Assembly: GCA_002452335.1 (NCBI GenBank)
Contig: DKFJ01000011.1
Coordinates: forward strand, 1 to 64,000
Origin: Deferribacteraceae bacterium UBA6799
Lineage (GTDB): Bacteria > Chrysiogenota > Deferribacteres > Deferribacterales > Geovibrionaceae
Direction: 5' to 3'
DNA length: 64,000 nucleotides
This document shows, piece after piece, positions 33,073 through 41,557 of the stretch (position 1 is its first letter; each line of letters starts with the position of its first letter). The position numbers and the translations under genes are program-made. A model generated the notes under the pieces. That model worked only from the letters and a program-made list of their open reading frames with translations. It was not told the origin of the DNA and did not search any database.

Positions 33073-35010
33073 CTATTTTATTCCGTTTACAGTCAGCAGG
33101 GCTGTGTTGTCGGGTTCTCTTCCGGCGAAGGTTCTGAAGAATTCTATCATATCTCCCGATCCGCCCTTGCTCAGCACGTTGTTCAGGAAACTCTCGCCTG
33201 TCTCACGGTGAAACACGCCGTTCTTCTCAAAGATGCTGTAAGCGTCGCATGAGAGCCTCTCTGCCCACTTATAGCTGTAGTATCCGGCGCCGTAGCCTCC
33301 GGCGAATATGTGGCTGAAGCTGTTCTGGAATCTGTTGTACGAAGGCGGCATGATGATGGATGTTTTCTGGCGCACTCCGTCCAGAATCTTCTGAACGTCT
33401 GCTTCGCCGTAAGCGTCCTCATGAATGAGCATATCGAATGTGCCGAACTCCAGCTGCCGCATCATGGCGCCGGCGGACATGAAAGTGCGCACACAGTCCA
33501 GTTTGTCTATCATCTCTTCCGGCAGTGTCTCGCCTGTTTCGTGGTGTCTGGCGAACATTCGCAGCACCTCACGGCTGTACGCGAACAGTTCCAGAAACTG
33601 TGACGGAAACTCTATGACGTCCCACTCCACTCCGTTTACCCCGCTGACATCCGCCTCGTTCACGTCTGACAGCAGATGGTGCAGAGCGTGACCCATTTCA
33701 TGGAACAGCGTCACGACGTCGCTGTGGCGCAGCAGAGAGGGGTTGTCAGGCGATGCCTGGGGAAAGTTGGCGCAGATGAGAGCCGTGGCCGGGCGAACCC
33801 TGCCCATGGCGTCAATGTGTCTAGTCTGCCAGTCGTTCATCCAGGCTCCGTCACGTTTACCGTTGCGAAACTCCAGATCGAGATATATGCGGGCGAATAT
33901 CTCGCCGTTTCTGAACAGATCGTAAGCCTTAACGCTTTCGTGCCATACCGGCACGTCCGCTTTGCTGAAGCCCACGCCGAAAAGACTGTATATGAAGTCA
34001 AAAAGTCCTCTGACTACCGTTTCCTGTTCGAAATAGGGGCGGTATGCCTGCTCATCGTATCCGCACTCTTCACGTCTGAGCTTTTCAGAGTAGAAGGTGG
34101 TGTCGTGGCTCATGATATCTTTCAGACCGGACGCTTTTTTCAGTTTTTCCACCTCTTTTTCGGCCTGTTTTCTGGCTTTATCCGAGAGGTCGGTGAGAAA
34201 ATTCAGCACTGTTTCAGGGCTGTCAGCGTTTTTTCTTTCCAGCGAGAGGTCGGCATATCTTTTGAATCCCAGTATCTCCGCCTTCTCTTTGCGCAGTTTC
34301 AGGGTCTGCTCTATCAGCCCGCCGTTCTGGGGAGCTCTGGTGCAGTATGCCTTATAGAGTTTTTCTCTGATGTCTCTGTTAACGCCGTATGTCATATATG
34401 CTATGTAGCTGGGCATTTTCAGAGTGAACCGCCAGCCTTTATCACATTTTGCCGCTTTCAGGTCAGGCTCCGGTATCCCCTCCACATCTTTCGGGTCGTC
34501 TATGATGATCTCAAATGAATCTGTGTCTTTCATAACATTCTGGGCATAGTCGGTGCTGAGTTTATTCAGCTCCATGTTGATGTCCATCAGCCTTGCTTTT
34601 TTGCTGTCGTCCAGATGAACGCCTGACAGACGGAAGCCCTTGAGCATGTTTTCCAGAGTCTTTATCTGTGTTTTGTCCAGAGCGTCCTTTTCTTTTTCAT
34701 AAACAGCCAGAACGGCTTCGTATACGTCCTTGTTCTGACCTATCTCGGTGGAATAGCGGGTTATCTCAGGCAGGCAGTAGTTATATACCTCCTGAGTCTC
34801 CTCGGTGTTGTTCACAAAGTTGATATGCGACACAGGGGTGAAAAATTCCGCTATGCGCATGTCCATATCCATCATGGGGCGTATAAAGCTGATGTATGTT
34901 TTGTCTTTGATATTAAGCAGTTTTTGCAGGTTTTCCCTGTTCTCTGACAGGATGGAATCCATTTCGGATCTGGCGGTTGATAAAATATCGGGACGGTAGT
35001 TTACGAACAT
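33073..35010 (-). CDS. M3-family oligopeptidase
   Basis: This 645-residue zinc metallopeptidase has the HExxH motif in TLFHEMGHALHHLL, the downstream third ligand in the ELFAYS region, and the substrate-loop GYGAGYYSYKWAE near the C-terminus. These features place it with oligopeptidase A (PrlC) and dipeptidyl carboxypeptidase, which degrade short peptides in the cytoplasm. No signal peptide is present. Length is near the usual 680. GGAAGAGG lies before the ATG at 35010. It is a single gene, tail to tail with the sulfotransferase gene and separated by three hairpins. The exact subfamily (OpdA or Dcp) is uncertain. Confidence 0.93.
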   Translation of the reverse strand: MFVNYRPDILSTARSEMDSILSENRENLQKLLNIKDKTYISFIRPMMDMDMRIAEFFTPVSHINFVNNTEETQEVYNYCLPEITRYSTEIGQNKDVYEAVLAVYEKEKDALDKTQIKTLENMLKGFRLSGVHLDDSKKARLMDINMELNKLSTDYAQNVMKDTDSFEIIIDDPKDVEGIPEPDLKAAKCDKGWRFTLKMPSYIAYMTYGVNRDIREKLYKAYCTRAPQNGGLIEQTLKLRKEKAEILGFKRYADLSLERKNADSPETVLNFLTDLSDKARKQAEKEVEKLKKASGLKDIMSHDTTFYSEKLRREECGYDEQAYRPYFEQETVVRGLFDFIYSLFGVGFSKADVPVWHESVKAYDLFRNGEIFARIYLDLEFRNGKRDGAWMNDWQTRHIDAMGRVRPATALICANFPQASPDNPSLLRHSDVVTLFHEMGHALHHLLSDVNEADVSGVNGVEWDVIEFPSQFLELFAYSREVLRMFARHHETGETLPEEMIDKLDCVRTFMSAGAMMRQLEFGTFDMLIHEDAYGEADVQKILDGVRQKTSIIMPPSYNRFQNSFSHIFAGGYGAGYYSYKWAERLSCDAYSIFEKNGVFHRETGESFLNNVLSKGGSGDMIEFFRTFAGREPDNTALLTVNGIK

Positions 35011-35066
35011 CTTAATCCTCTTCCAAAAATAAAATATTAATTATATACTTATCATCATATTCGGAG

Positions 35067-35255
35067 ATGACGGAATTGAAAAGGATTAACTGCCGGAAGT
35101 GCGAACATTATTACATTACATGGGACCAGAAATACCCCTACGGATGCAGAGCTATGGGGTTCAAAACAGCTTCACTGCCTTCTCTCAGGGTTTTTCAGTC
35201 TACAGGGCACGAATGTCTGATGTTCTCCGAGAAGAAGATCAGTAAAGAACAGTAG
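35067..35255 (+). CDS. Small cysteine-motif protein
   Basis: The 62-residue protein has CRKC near the N-terminus, then YGCRAMGF and GHECLMF, four cysteines in all, an apparent zinc or Fe-S site; the pattern CxxCxHYY...WD...YPYGCxxxGF looks like a conserved small family, but I cannot assign a function. The ATG at 35067 touches its own GGAG; the TTG at 35076, nine bases past GGAG, gives a product beginning MKRINCRKC and may be the true start. The last 17 bases overlap the end of the convergent Crp-family gene. Confidence 0.75.
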   Translation: MTELKRINCRKCEHYYITWDQKYPYGCRAMGFKTASLPSLRVFQSTGHECLMFSEKKISKEQ

Positions 35256-35904
35256 CTTCCTTAACCATCAGACAGTCATCCTTCACCTTTATAACACCTT
35301 CCAGCGTAAGTATCTTCAGGCATTTTGTAACGGACTCACGGGATGCTCCTATCATGTTGGAGAGCTCCTGATGGGTATATTTTTTCACGGGATAGTAGCC
35401 GTTCTGGGGTACCTGTCCAGCATCGACACTGTCCAGAAAGAATTTCACAATCCTCTCCTTAACATTGAGAAACGCGAGTGACTCTATCAGCTCGTCAGCC
35501 TTTCTGAGTCTTTCCGAAAGGGTTTCCAGCAGATAGAGAGCGACGCTGAAATTTTTATGCAGAAGTTCGTTGAATGCTTTTCTGGGGATCAGTATCATTT
35601 CGGAAGGTTCATCGGCAACGAGTGTTCCGGTGCGTCCCAGCCCGTCTATCATGCTGAGCTCGCCAACGATATTTCCTGGTTTCACTATGGAGAGGATGAT
35701 CTCGTCTCCGTTACCGTCTATCAGAACCACACGAAAAGCGCCGGATATTATGGCGTACATGTCGGTTCCCTGATCACCTTTATGAAAGACGACCTCGTCC
35801 TTGGTAAATTTCTTCAGCTTGCAGAAGCTGGCGAGCCTTTCCAGCTCATCGTTTTCAACAGTTTCAAAAATTGTAATTCCGGATAAATGTTCGGCGATGC
35901 TCAC
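35239..35904 (-). CDS. Crp/Fnr-family transcription regulator
   Basis: The 221-residue protein has an N-terminal cyclic-nucleotide-binding beta-roll (about 1-115; GDQGTDMYAIISGAFRV and GNIVGELSMIDG) and a C-terminal winged helix (about 140-215) with the recognition region THQELSNMIGASRESVTKCL. There is no N-terminal cysteine cluster, so it is not an oxygen-sensing Fnr; the effector may be a nucleotide or another small ligand. AGGAGCC lies before the ATG. It is 59 bases downstream of ispG on the same strand. Targets are unknown; the SRESVTK helix is of the Crp/FNR type. Confidence 0.93.
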   Translation of the reverse strand: MSIAEHLSGITIFETVENDELERLASFCKLKKFTKDEVVFHKGDQGTDMYAIISGAFRVVLIDGNGDEIILSIVKPGNIVGELSMIDGLGRTGTLVADEPSEMILIPRKAFNELLHKNFSVALYLLETLSERLRKADELIESLAFLNVKERIVKFFLDSVDAGQVPQNGYYPVKKYTHQELSNMIGASRESVTKCLKILTLEGVIKVKDDCLMVKEATVLY

Positions 35905-35963
35905 ATCAGGCTCCTTAAAATAATAATGATAGATTATATAGTAACATTTTCACAAAAACACGG

Positions 35964-37022
35964 CTATTTGACACCATCGTTCTTCAGCAGGTCAAAAAAC
36001 TCGCCTATCAGCTCGTTTTCTTTCACTTTTTTCACCACCTGACCCTTTTTGAAGATGATGCCCTGACCTCTGCCTCCGGCTATGCCGTAGTCAGCGTGCT
36101 TCGCCTCTCCGGGACCGTTCACGGGACATCCCATGACGGCGATGCTGATGGTAGACTGAAAGCCGGATGAAAGCGATTCCACCTTCTCCGCCAGCGAAAC
36201 CATGTCTATCTCCGTGCGTCCGCAGGTGGGGCAGGAGATTATCTCCGGACCTCTTCTGCGTATCTCCAGAGCGTTCAAGAGCTGCCATCCCACACGAACC
36301 TCTTCCACCGGGTCGCCTGTGAGAGACACTCTGAGAGTATCGCCGATGCCGGACAGAAGCAGAGCGCCAATGCCTGCCGCTGACTTCACCGTGCCGGCGA
36401 AAAAAGTACCGGCCTCTGTCACGCCAATATGCAGAGGATAGTCCGAGCTTTGTGAAAATAACTGATATGCCTGATATGTCAGCGGAACGCTGCTAGCCTT
36501 CAGACTGATCTTTATATCGGAAAAACCTAATGACTCTATGTGGTTTATATGGTTTTTTGCTGATAAGACAAGTGAATTTGCACATATGCCGTATTTTTTC
36601 AGCAGATCCTTTTCCAGCGATCCGGCGTTAACGCCGATCCGCATGGAGCATTTATGCGCTTTGGCGGCGTCCACCACTGCCTTGACCTTGTCTTTCGATC
36701 CTATATTGCCGGGGTTTATCCGGATGGCGTCAGCTCCGTTTTCCATGGCCAGTATGGCGAGCTTATGGTCGAAGTGTATGTCCGCTATCATGGGGATTTT
36801 TATCTTATCTTTGATAGGTCGGAAAGCTCTGGCGGCTTCTTCGTCCACCACCGCCAGCCGGACTATCTCGCATCCGGCTTCCTCCAGCCTGTGTATCTGG
36901 GCTGTGGTCGCCTCCACGTCACGGGTGTCTGTGTTTGTCATGGACTGTATGGAGACAGGAGCGTCTCCGCCTATCTTCACACTGCCCACAGATATCTGTT
37001 TTGTTGTTTTTCTTGTTATCAT
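35964..37022 (-). CDS. ispG: 4-hydroxy-3-methylbut-2-enyl diphosphate synthase
   Basis: IspG (GcpE) carries out the sixth step of the MEP isoprenoid pathway, reducing MEcPP to HMBPP with a [4Fe-4S] cluster. The 352-residue product has the TIM-barrel part (SIQSMTNTDTRDVEAT, IADIHFDHKLA) and the cluster ligands CPTCGR plus GCPVNGPGEAKHADYG. This is the short bacterial form without the middle insert. Its start overlaps the stop of the phosphohexomutase gene by four bases (ATGA), so the two are coupled. Confidence 0.97.
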   Translation of the reverse strand: MITRKTTKQISVGSVKIGGDAPVSIQSMTNTDTRDVEATTAQIHRLEEAGCEIVRLAVVDEEAARAFRPIKDKIKIPMIADIHFDHKLAILAMENGADAIRINPGNIGSKDKVKAVVDAAKAHKCSMRIGVNAGSLEKDLLKKYGICANSLVLSAKNHINHIESLGFSDIKISLKASSVPLTYQAYQLFSQSSDYPLHIGVTEAGTFFAGTVKSAAGIGALLLSGIGDTLRVSLTGDPVEEVRVGWQLLNALEIRRRGPEIISCPTCGRTEIDMVSLAEKVESLSSGFQSTISIAVMGCPVNGPGEAKHADYGIAGGRGQGIIFKKGQVVKKVKENELIGEFFDLLKNDGVK

Positions 37023-38437
37023 TTCAGTTTTTCCAGCTCTGTAGTAATGAGCGTCCTTATTCGTTCAAGTTCATTTTCATCTTCCGCCTCATATCGGGTG
37101 ACCAGCAGAGGTTCCGTGTTACTGGCGCGCACCAGCGCCCAGCCTCTTTCGAACTCGGCTCTGATCCCGTCTATATCAGTTACGGAGACGATGCCGTATT
37201 TTTGATGGTCTGCGAAAACGTTTTTCAGCTTTTCCGGCACTTCGAATTTTTTATCATCCGGAAAAGGTTCTCTGATCTCCGGTGTGCTGATGTATTCGGG
37301 TATATCCGCCGTCATATCGGAGGAAACTCTGAATCTGCCGTTCAGGAGTCCTGCTACATATGCCTCCACCAGCCGCAGGGAAGCGTATATGCCGTCATCG
37401 AATCCGAAATATCTGTCAGCGAAGAATATATGGGCGCTCATCTCGCCGCCCAGCACCGCTTTCAGCTCTTTCATCCGCACCTTTATCATGGAGTGTCCGG
37501 AGCGGTACATCACCGGGTTCATGCCTATTGAGCTGATATATTCATACAGCCCTTTGCTCGCCTTCACATCCGCCACCACGGTAGCGCCTTTATATTTATC
37601 AGCTATAGAGCCGGCAAGCACGCAGAGCAGCTCGTCGCCCCATATCATCTGCCCTTTATCGTCCAGAGCTCCCACACGGTCCGCGTCTCCGTCATATCCC
37701 AGCGCCATATCGGCGGAATTTTTCAGCAGAAGGGCTTTTGCCTCCGCCATATTCTTTTCCACAGTGGGGTCCGGGTGATGTCCGGGAAAACTGCCGTCCG
37801 GAACACAGTAAAGCGGCAGAATCTCTGCGCCGAGACCTGCAAAGATATCCGGAGATATGCCGGAGGCTGTTCCGCTGCCGCAGTCTATCACCAGCCTGAG
37901 CGGTCTGCCCAGTCTGCCGATATTTGACTTCATTTCTTTGAAATGATCCATCATATAAGCTTTATAAGCTGAAACGACATCATATTCCGCCAGAGTTCCG
38001 GCGTCTGCTTTCGGGCTTTTCAGCCCGGAAATGATATCGGTGTATATTCTTTCTATTTTGTCTGTGTGATATACGGTGTTTCTGGTGCCGACCTTCAGAC
38101 CGTTGAACTGCGGAGGGTTGTGGCTTCCGGTTATCATCAGATATCCGTCAGTATCCGCTGAATACATGCTGAAATATGTGAGAGGGGAGGGGCATTCGCC
38201 CAGATCCACCACGTCCGCTCCGGCCTTCAGGAGTCCTCTGACAGCTCCTCTGTGCAGGTCAGATGATGAAAAACGGATATCCCTGCCCAGAGAGATCTTT
38301 ATGTTATTTTTACCTGTTTCCTCGAAAACACGGACAGCGAATACATAGGAGACAGATTCGGCGAGGCTTTCGGTCAGATTATCACCGTAAACCCCTCTTA
38401 TATCATAGCTGCGGAATATTTCTTTATTCAGTAACAT
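37019..38437 (-). CDS. Phosphomannomutase/phosphoglucomutase
   Basis: The enzyme shifts phosphate between C1 and C6 of mannose or glucose, feeding surface-sugar synthesis. The product has the N-terminal FRSYDIRGVYG, the catalytic phosphoserine loop TGSHNPPQFNG, the metal loop GYDGDADRVG, the sugar loop GGEMSAH and the phosphate loop near RASNTEP. The ATG at 38437 gives 472 residues and begins LLNKEIFRSYDIRG, as the AlgC/ManB family should; a longer frame to 38491 would add 18 residues lying across the opposite promoter. It is coupled to ispG and divergent from the HATPase gene. Confidence 0.93.
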   Translation of the reverse strand: MLLNKEIFRSYDIRGVYGDNLTESLAESVSYVFAVRVFEETGKNNIKISLGRDIRFSSSDLHRGAVRGLLKAGADVVDLGECPSPLTYFSMYSADTDGYLMITGSHNPPQFNGLKVGTRNTVYHTDKIERIYTDIISGLKSPKADAGTLAEYDVVSAYKAYMMDHFKEMKSNIGRLGRPLRLVIDCGSGTASGISPDIFAGLGAEILPLYCVPDGSFPGHHPDPTVEKNMAEAKALLLKNSADMALGYDGDADRVGALDDKGQMIWGDELLCVLAGSIADKYKGATVVADVKASKGLYEYISSIGMNPVMYRSGHSMIKVRMKELKAVLGGEMSAHIFFADRYFGFDDGIYASLRLVEAYVAGLLNGRFRVSSDMTADIPEYISTPEIREPFPDDKKFEVPEKLKNVFADHQKYGIVSVTDIDGIRAEFERGWALVRASNTEPLLVTRYEAEDENELERIRTLITTELEKLK

Positions 38438-38439
38438 CG

Positions 38440-38469
38440 TTGACCTATAGAAAATCTTTGTGGTATAAT
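38440..38469 (+). promoter_or_regulatory. Strong sigma-70 promoter giving a leaderless mRNA
   Basis: TTGACC (38440-38445) and TATAAT (38464-38469) are 18 bp apart. The A of the ATG at 38476 is seven bases past the -10 box, exactly where transcription should begin. Confidence 0.85.
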
Positions 38470-38475
38470 GAGACC

Positions 38476-39288
38476 ATGAAAAAAATAACATGTTTTATTA
38501 ATGATAGCAACCTCTTGGAAAAGGTAGCGGATTTTTGTCAGCTGGAAAGGTTTCAGATGGAGAATCTGACGTCCACTGACTCTTTCGAGTATGATGTGGC
38601 GACAGTTCTTTATATTACTGACAGACAAGATAAAACAGTTATTGACGGGCTCAAGGACATACCCGTCTGCCTTATTTCTGACGATGTGAAGAAGTCACCT
38701 GAATACATTCTGCTCCCCTCCTGTTTTCAGTATATCCACCTGAGGCAGCTCATAGACGCTGTTGTTCATAACGGATGTTTCGAGGCCAGTGTGGCGTCCG
38801 TGACCCCTTTGGAGCTCAGCAAGTGCTTTAAGGTTAATAACGACATATTCAACGTGGAGCGCATAGTCTATGCACTTACAAAAGAATTCGTCTACTTCCT
38901 TAATTTTCAGTCTCTGGAAAAGGTGCGTGTGGGGCTGGCGGAGATGCTTACCAACGCCATCGAGCACGGCAACCTCGCCATCACAGGGGAAGAGAAGTTC
39001 GAGGCGACTGACAGCGGGACCTATTATGATCTGGTGAATGAAAGACTGCACAATGAAAAATACATGTCCAGACACGCCACTTTCTCTTATGTGGTGAACG
39101 AAGAGCAGATGACACTTGTCTTAGAGGATGAAGGCTGCGGCTTCGACGTTAACAGCCTGCCGGATCCCACAGACCCTGAGGGGCTTCTGAAACTGCACGG
39201 CAGAGGCATTCTCATTACCAGAATGTACTTCGATGAAGTGAAATACAACGAAAAAGGTAACAAGGTTACTTTGACTAAGAGGTTCTGA
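38476..39288 (+). CDS. HATPase protein, RsbW/anti-sigma kinase-like
   Basis: The 270-residue protein has two parts. The C-terminal half (about 135-270) is an HATPase of the serine-kinase RsbW/SpoIIAB kind: N box GLAEMLTNAIEHGN, G1 DEGCGFD, G2 HGRGILIT, with no H-box or phospho-acceptor His. The N-terminal half (1-115) looks like a receiver-like alpha/beta fold without clear Asp acceptor. Such proteins bind partner switches (anti-anti-sigma factors, PP2C phosphatases), none of which is adjacent. The ATG at 38476 is chosen from the promoter position; a longer frame from 38263 would run inside the divergent mutase gene. Its stop overlaps the next start (TGATG). Confidence 0.88.
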   Translation: MKKITCFINDSNLLEKVADFCQLERFQMENLTSTDSFEYDVATVLYITDRQDKTVIDGLKDIPVCLISDDVKKSPEYILLPSCFQYIHLRQLIDAVVHNGCFEASVASVTPLELSKCFKVNNDIFNVERIVYALTKEFVYFLNFQSLEKVRVGLAEMLTNAIEHGNLAITGEEKFEATDSGTYYDLVNERLHNEKYMSRHATFSYVVNEEQMTLVLEDEGCGFDVNSLPDPTDPEGLLKLHGRGILITRMYFDEVKYNEKGNKVTLTKRF

Positions 39289-40094
39289 TGCTCTATCTTC
39301 TGGGAACCAGAGGCACACTTCCTGTTTCCGGACAGCGGTTTGTCAAATACGGCGGGAACACCACCTGTCTGATGACACCTATTGATGAAAAATCCTGCAT
39401 TATCTTTGACGGCGGAACAGGCATCATGAGCCTGAACAAATATAATAATTTCGAAGAATACCATATATTTCTGACTCACCTGCACTGGGATCATATTGTG
39501 GGTGTGCCTATCTTTCAGGCTTTTTACAATCATAAGAAAAAGATACATATCTATCTGGAGAATAAGCCCACTCTTCAGTCCACGGATATTCTGGAAGTGC
39601 TTTTCAACCCTCCTTTCTTTCCCGTACCCAGAAACAAGCTGAGGGCAGAGATCACCATGAACCTGATAGATACAGGGGATCAGTTCTCTTTTCCCGGAAT
39701 AGACATCCACGCGGCGGAGGGCAACCATCCGGACGGCGTTATGATGTATAAGATCATTTATCCGGATAAATCTGTTCTGTTCACATCAGACTATGAACAC
39801 GGAACGCCCGTTGACGATTTTCTGATAGAGTTCGCGTACGGCTGTGACTACCTGATATACGACACAACATACCATCCTGACGAATACGCCGGAAAGTCCG
39901 GTATGAGCAGGGTCGGCTGGGGACACTCCACCTATCAGCAGGGTATCGAGTTCGTTAAGAAAGCGAATGTGAAGAACCTCGTTATGACACATCACAACCC
40001 TGACTATGACGACATCACTCTGGACGAGATGGGCATCATGGCCCGCCGCCAGTTCGCAAATACCTTTGTCGCCTATGACGGAATGGTTATCTAG
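39288..40094 (+). CDS. Metallo-beta-lactamase-fold hydrolase
   Basis: The 268-residue cytoplasmic protein has the MBL motif in LTHLHWDHIVG (His64, His66, Asp68, His69), LFTSDYEHG and VMTHHNPD. It resembles phosphodiesterase-type MBL proteins (PhnP/cyclic-nucleotide phosphodiesterase branch) with the N-terminal GTRGTLPVSGQRFVKYGGNT loop. The start overlaps the preceding HATPase stop by one base, so the two are made together. The substrate is unknown; a nucleotide or cyclic nucleotide phosphodiester would fit the family. Confidence 0.88.
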   Translation: MLYLLGTRGTLPVSGQRFVKYGGNTTCLMTPIDEKSCIIFDGGTGIMSLNKYNNFEEYHIFLTHLHWDHIVGVPIFQAFYNHKKKIHIYLENKPTLQSTDILEVLFNPPFFPVPRNKLRAEITMNLIDTGDQFSFPGIDIHAAEGNHPDGVMMYKIIYPDKSVLFTSDYEHGTPVDDFLIEFAYGCDYLIYDTTYHPDEYAGKSGMSRVGWGHSTYQQGIEFVKKANVKNLVMTHHNPDYDDITLDEMGIMARRQFANTFVAYDGMVI

Positions 40095-40590
40095 TTTTCT
40101 TTTTCCAGGGTTTGAACACCGAAACAATCACCGTTATCAGCAGAATAAACAATTGAACAGCGCCGTAGGTGAACTGCATCTTCTGATTATAAAGATATTC
40201 CGGGTCGGTAAACGCGCCGTCTCTCAGTCTGCCTGATATTTCCGTCATGTTCGTTTCCCATACTCCCAGATAGAAGGTGCCGAAGAGTATGCAGGATATT
40301 GTGACTATCCATTTAAAAATGATCCAGCGGTGTTTAAAGAAGCCGAAACCTGTAAACACGGAATAGGCAAGACCGGTCAGCAGACAGCCCACAGCGCCGA
40401 CCACCACCACCACAGCGTTGTCTATATAGTGCATGCTCAGATTAATTCCGTAGAGGACGTCTCCGTCCGTTATGTCAGATTTCAGGAAATACATGAGGGT
40501 AAGGGTGAGAGCGCCTGTCAGCCAGCCTCCGGCGGTTATCAGGTGCAGGGTTTTCAGCAGTTTCTGTCCTTCAGCGCCTAATTTTATCAT
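40087..40590 (-). CDS. Small integral membrane protein (DUF2269-like)
   Basis: The 167-residue protein has four hydrophobic helices (about 15-35, 58-80, 90-110, 140-160) with a short positively charged C-terminus. It may belong to the DUF2269 predicted membrane proteins, but I would not insist. Its start overlaps the end of the upstream membrane protein gene by four bases, and its stop overlaps the end of the convergent hydrolase gene by eight. Both membrane genes are divergent from a MarR regulator that probably controls them. Confidence 0.75.
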   Translation of the reverse strand: MIKLGAEGQKLLKTLHLITAGGWLTGALTLTLMYFLKSDITDGDVLYGINLSMHYIDNAVVVVVGAVGCLLTGLAYSVFTGFGFFKHRWIIFKWIVTISCILFGTFYLGVWETNMTEISGRLRDGAFTDPEYLYNQKMQFTYGAVQLFILLITVIVSVFKPWKKKTR

Positions 40591-41030
40591 ATCAGCCTCT
40601 TGTTTGCGCTCAGTCTGAATCCCGCGCGGAAATTCATAACAATCAGAACTATGTTGAGAAATCCTGCCGCAAGTTCCAGCGTCTGAACAGCATAATATAT
40701 TGTATCAAAAAAACCGTTCACCGCCATGTATCTGAGTGAAAAAGCGCAGGGAATCAGAATTATCACTCCGTTAGCGGCTATGAGTTTCATCCTTTTCAGT
40801 TTTTTTTCTATGAGCTTTCCGGAGCGGTCAAACGCAAGCAGGCGCCCTGTGATTCCGGTCAGAGCGGCGGCAAGCACCAGCAGTATCAGACCGGGAAAAA
40901 CTATCAGCTCCTTCACGGCGGTTCTGCCGGGAGCTTCAGAGAATAGCATTGAGATAACAGTGGAACTAAAAAATGAAAGTATGCACAGCAGAAATGCCGC
41001 CGAAGCGGATCTGTGAATGATATTGACCAT
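40587..41030 (-). CDS. Small integral membrane protein
   Basis: I do not recognise this 147-residue protein. It has four hydrophobic segments (about 10-30, 43-63, 83-103, 112-135) and a basic loop (EKKLKRMKLIA). It is the first gene of a two-gene unit with the DUF2269-like protein, and the similar size and topology suggest a heteromeric membrane pair. A GGAGGGTTAT ribosome binding site lies just upstream. The 74-base gap to the marR gene holds repeated TGTCAATAT-like boxes. Confidence 0.72.
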   Translation of the reverse strand: MVNIIHRSASAAFLLCILSFFSSTVISMLFSEAPGRTAVKELIVFPGLILLVLAAALTGITGRLLAFDRSGKLIEKKLKRMKLIAANGVIILIPCAFSLRYMAVNGFFDTIYYAVQTLELAAGFLNIVLIVMNFRAGFRLSANKRLI

Positions 41031-41046
41031 ATAACCCTCCTGTGTT

Positions 41047-41089
41047 AATATGTCAATATGATGTCATTTTGACAGTATATTGTCAATAT
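41047..41089. promoter_or_regulatory. Probable MarR operator cluster in a divergent promoter
   Basis: Three related sites lie close together: AATATGTCAATAT (41047-41059), TGTCA-TTT-TGACA (41062-41074) and the perfect palindrome ATATTGTCAATAT (41077-41089). A consensus-like TTGACA (41069-41074) falls inside the cluster, so a bound regulator would block RNA polymerase in both directions. Confidence 0.65.
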
Positions 41090-41104
41090 TATTTTGGTGG
41101 GCAT

Positions 41105-41554
41105 ATGAAGAAAACAAAAAAAGGGGAAGAGCTGACCGCTCTGATTCTCGAAATATTCAGGACCGGCGGGGCGCTGACATCGGAAGGCGACAGACTGGTA
41201 AAGCATCTGGGAATGACCAGCGCCAGATGGAAGGTACTGGGAGCTGTTGTCCTGTCCGGCGGAAATATCACCGTGTCCAGAGCGGCGTCATCTATGGGGC
41301 AGGCCAGGCAGGGAGTCCAGAGGATAGCTGACGAGATGGCGGCGGAAGGGCTGGTGTATTATGAAGAGAATCCGCATCACAAAAGAGCGAAGCTGATAAA
41401 ACCTACGGAAAAAGGACTGGCTCTTTATGAGCAGATAGATGCTATACAGGTGCCGTGGGCGGAAAAGCTGGCCGAGGACATGACATTGGAAGAGATAGCC
41501 TCCGCGGCGGGCGTTCTGAAAAAGCTGCTAAACGGAATCACAGCCGAAGATTGA
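41105..41554 (+). CDS. MarR-family regulator
   Basis: The roughly 149-residue protein has a winged helix with TSARWKVLGAVVLSGGNITVSRAASSMGQARQGVQRIADEMAAEGLV, the usual MarR helix-turn-helix, then a wing ending NPHHKRAKLIKPTEKG. It should bind as a dimer and release DNA on binding a small ligand. The ATG at 41105 is preferred over the longer frame from 41042, which lies in the promoter and operator. It is divergent from two membrane proteins and probably represses both itself and them. Confidence 0.92.
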   Translation: MKKTKKGEELTALILEIFRTGGALTSEGDRLVKHLGMTSARWKVLGAVVLSGGNITVSRAASSMGQARQGVQRIADEMAAEGLVYYEENPHHKRAKLIKPTEKGLALYEQIDAIQVPWAEKLAEDMTLEEIASAAGVLKKLLNGITAED

Positions 41555-41557
41555 TAT

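Noticed and set aside
38263..38475. N-terminal extension of the HATPase protein by 71 residues
   Set aside because: The extension lies inside the divergent mutase gene and contains the strong promoter; its sequence is not protein-like.
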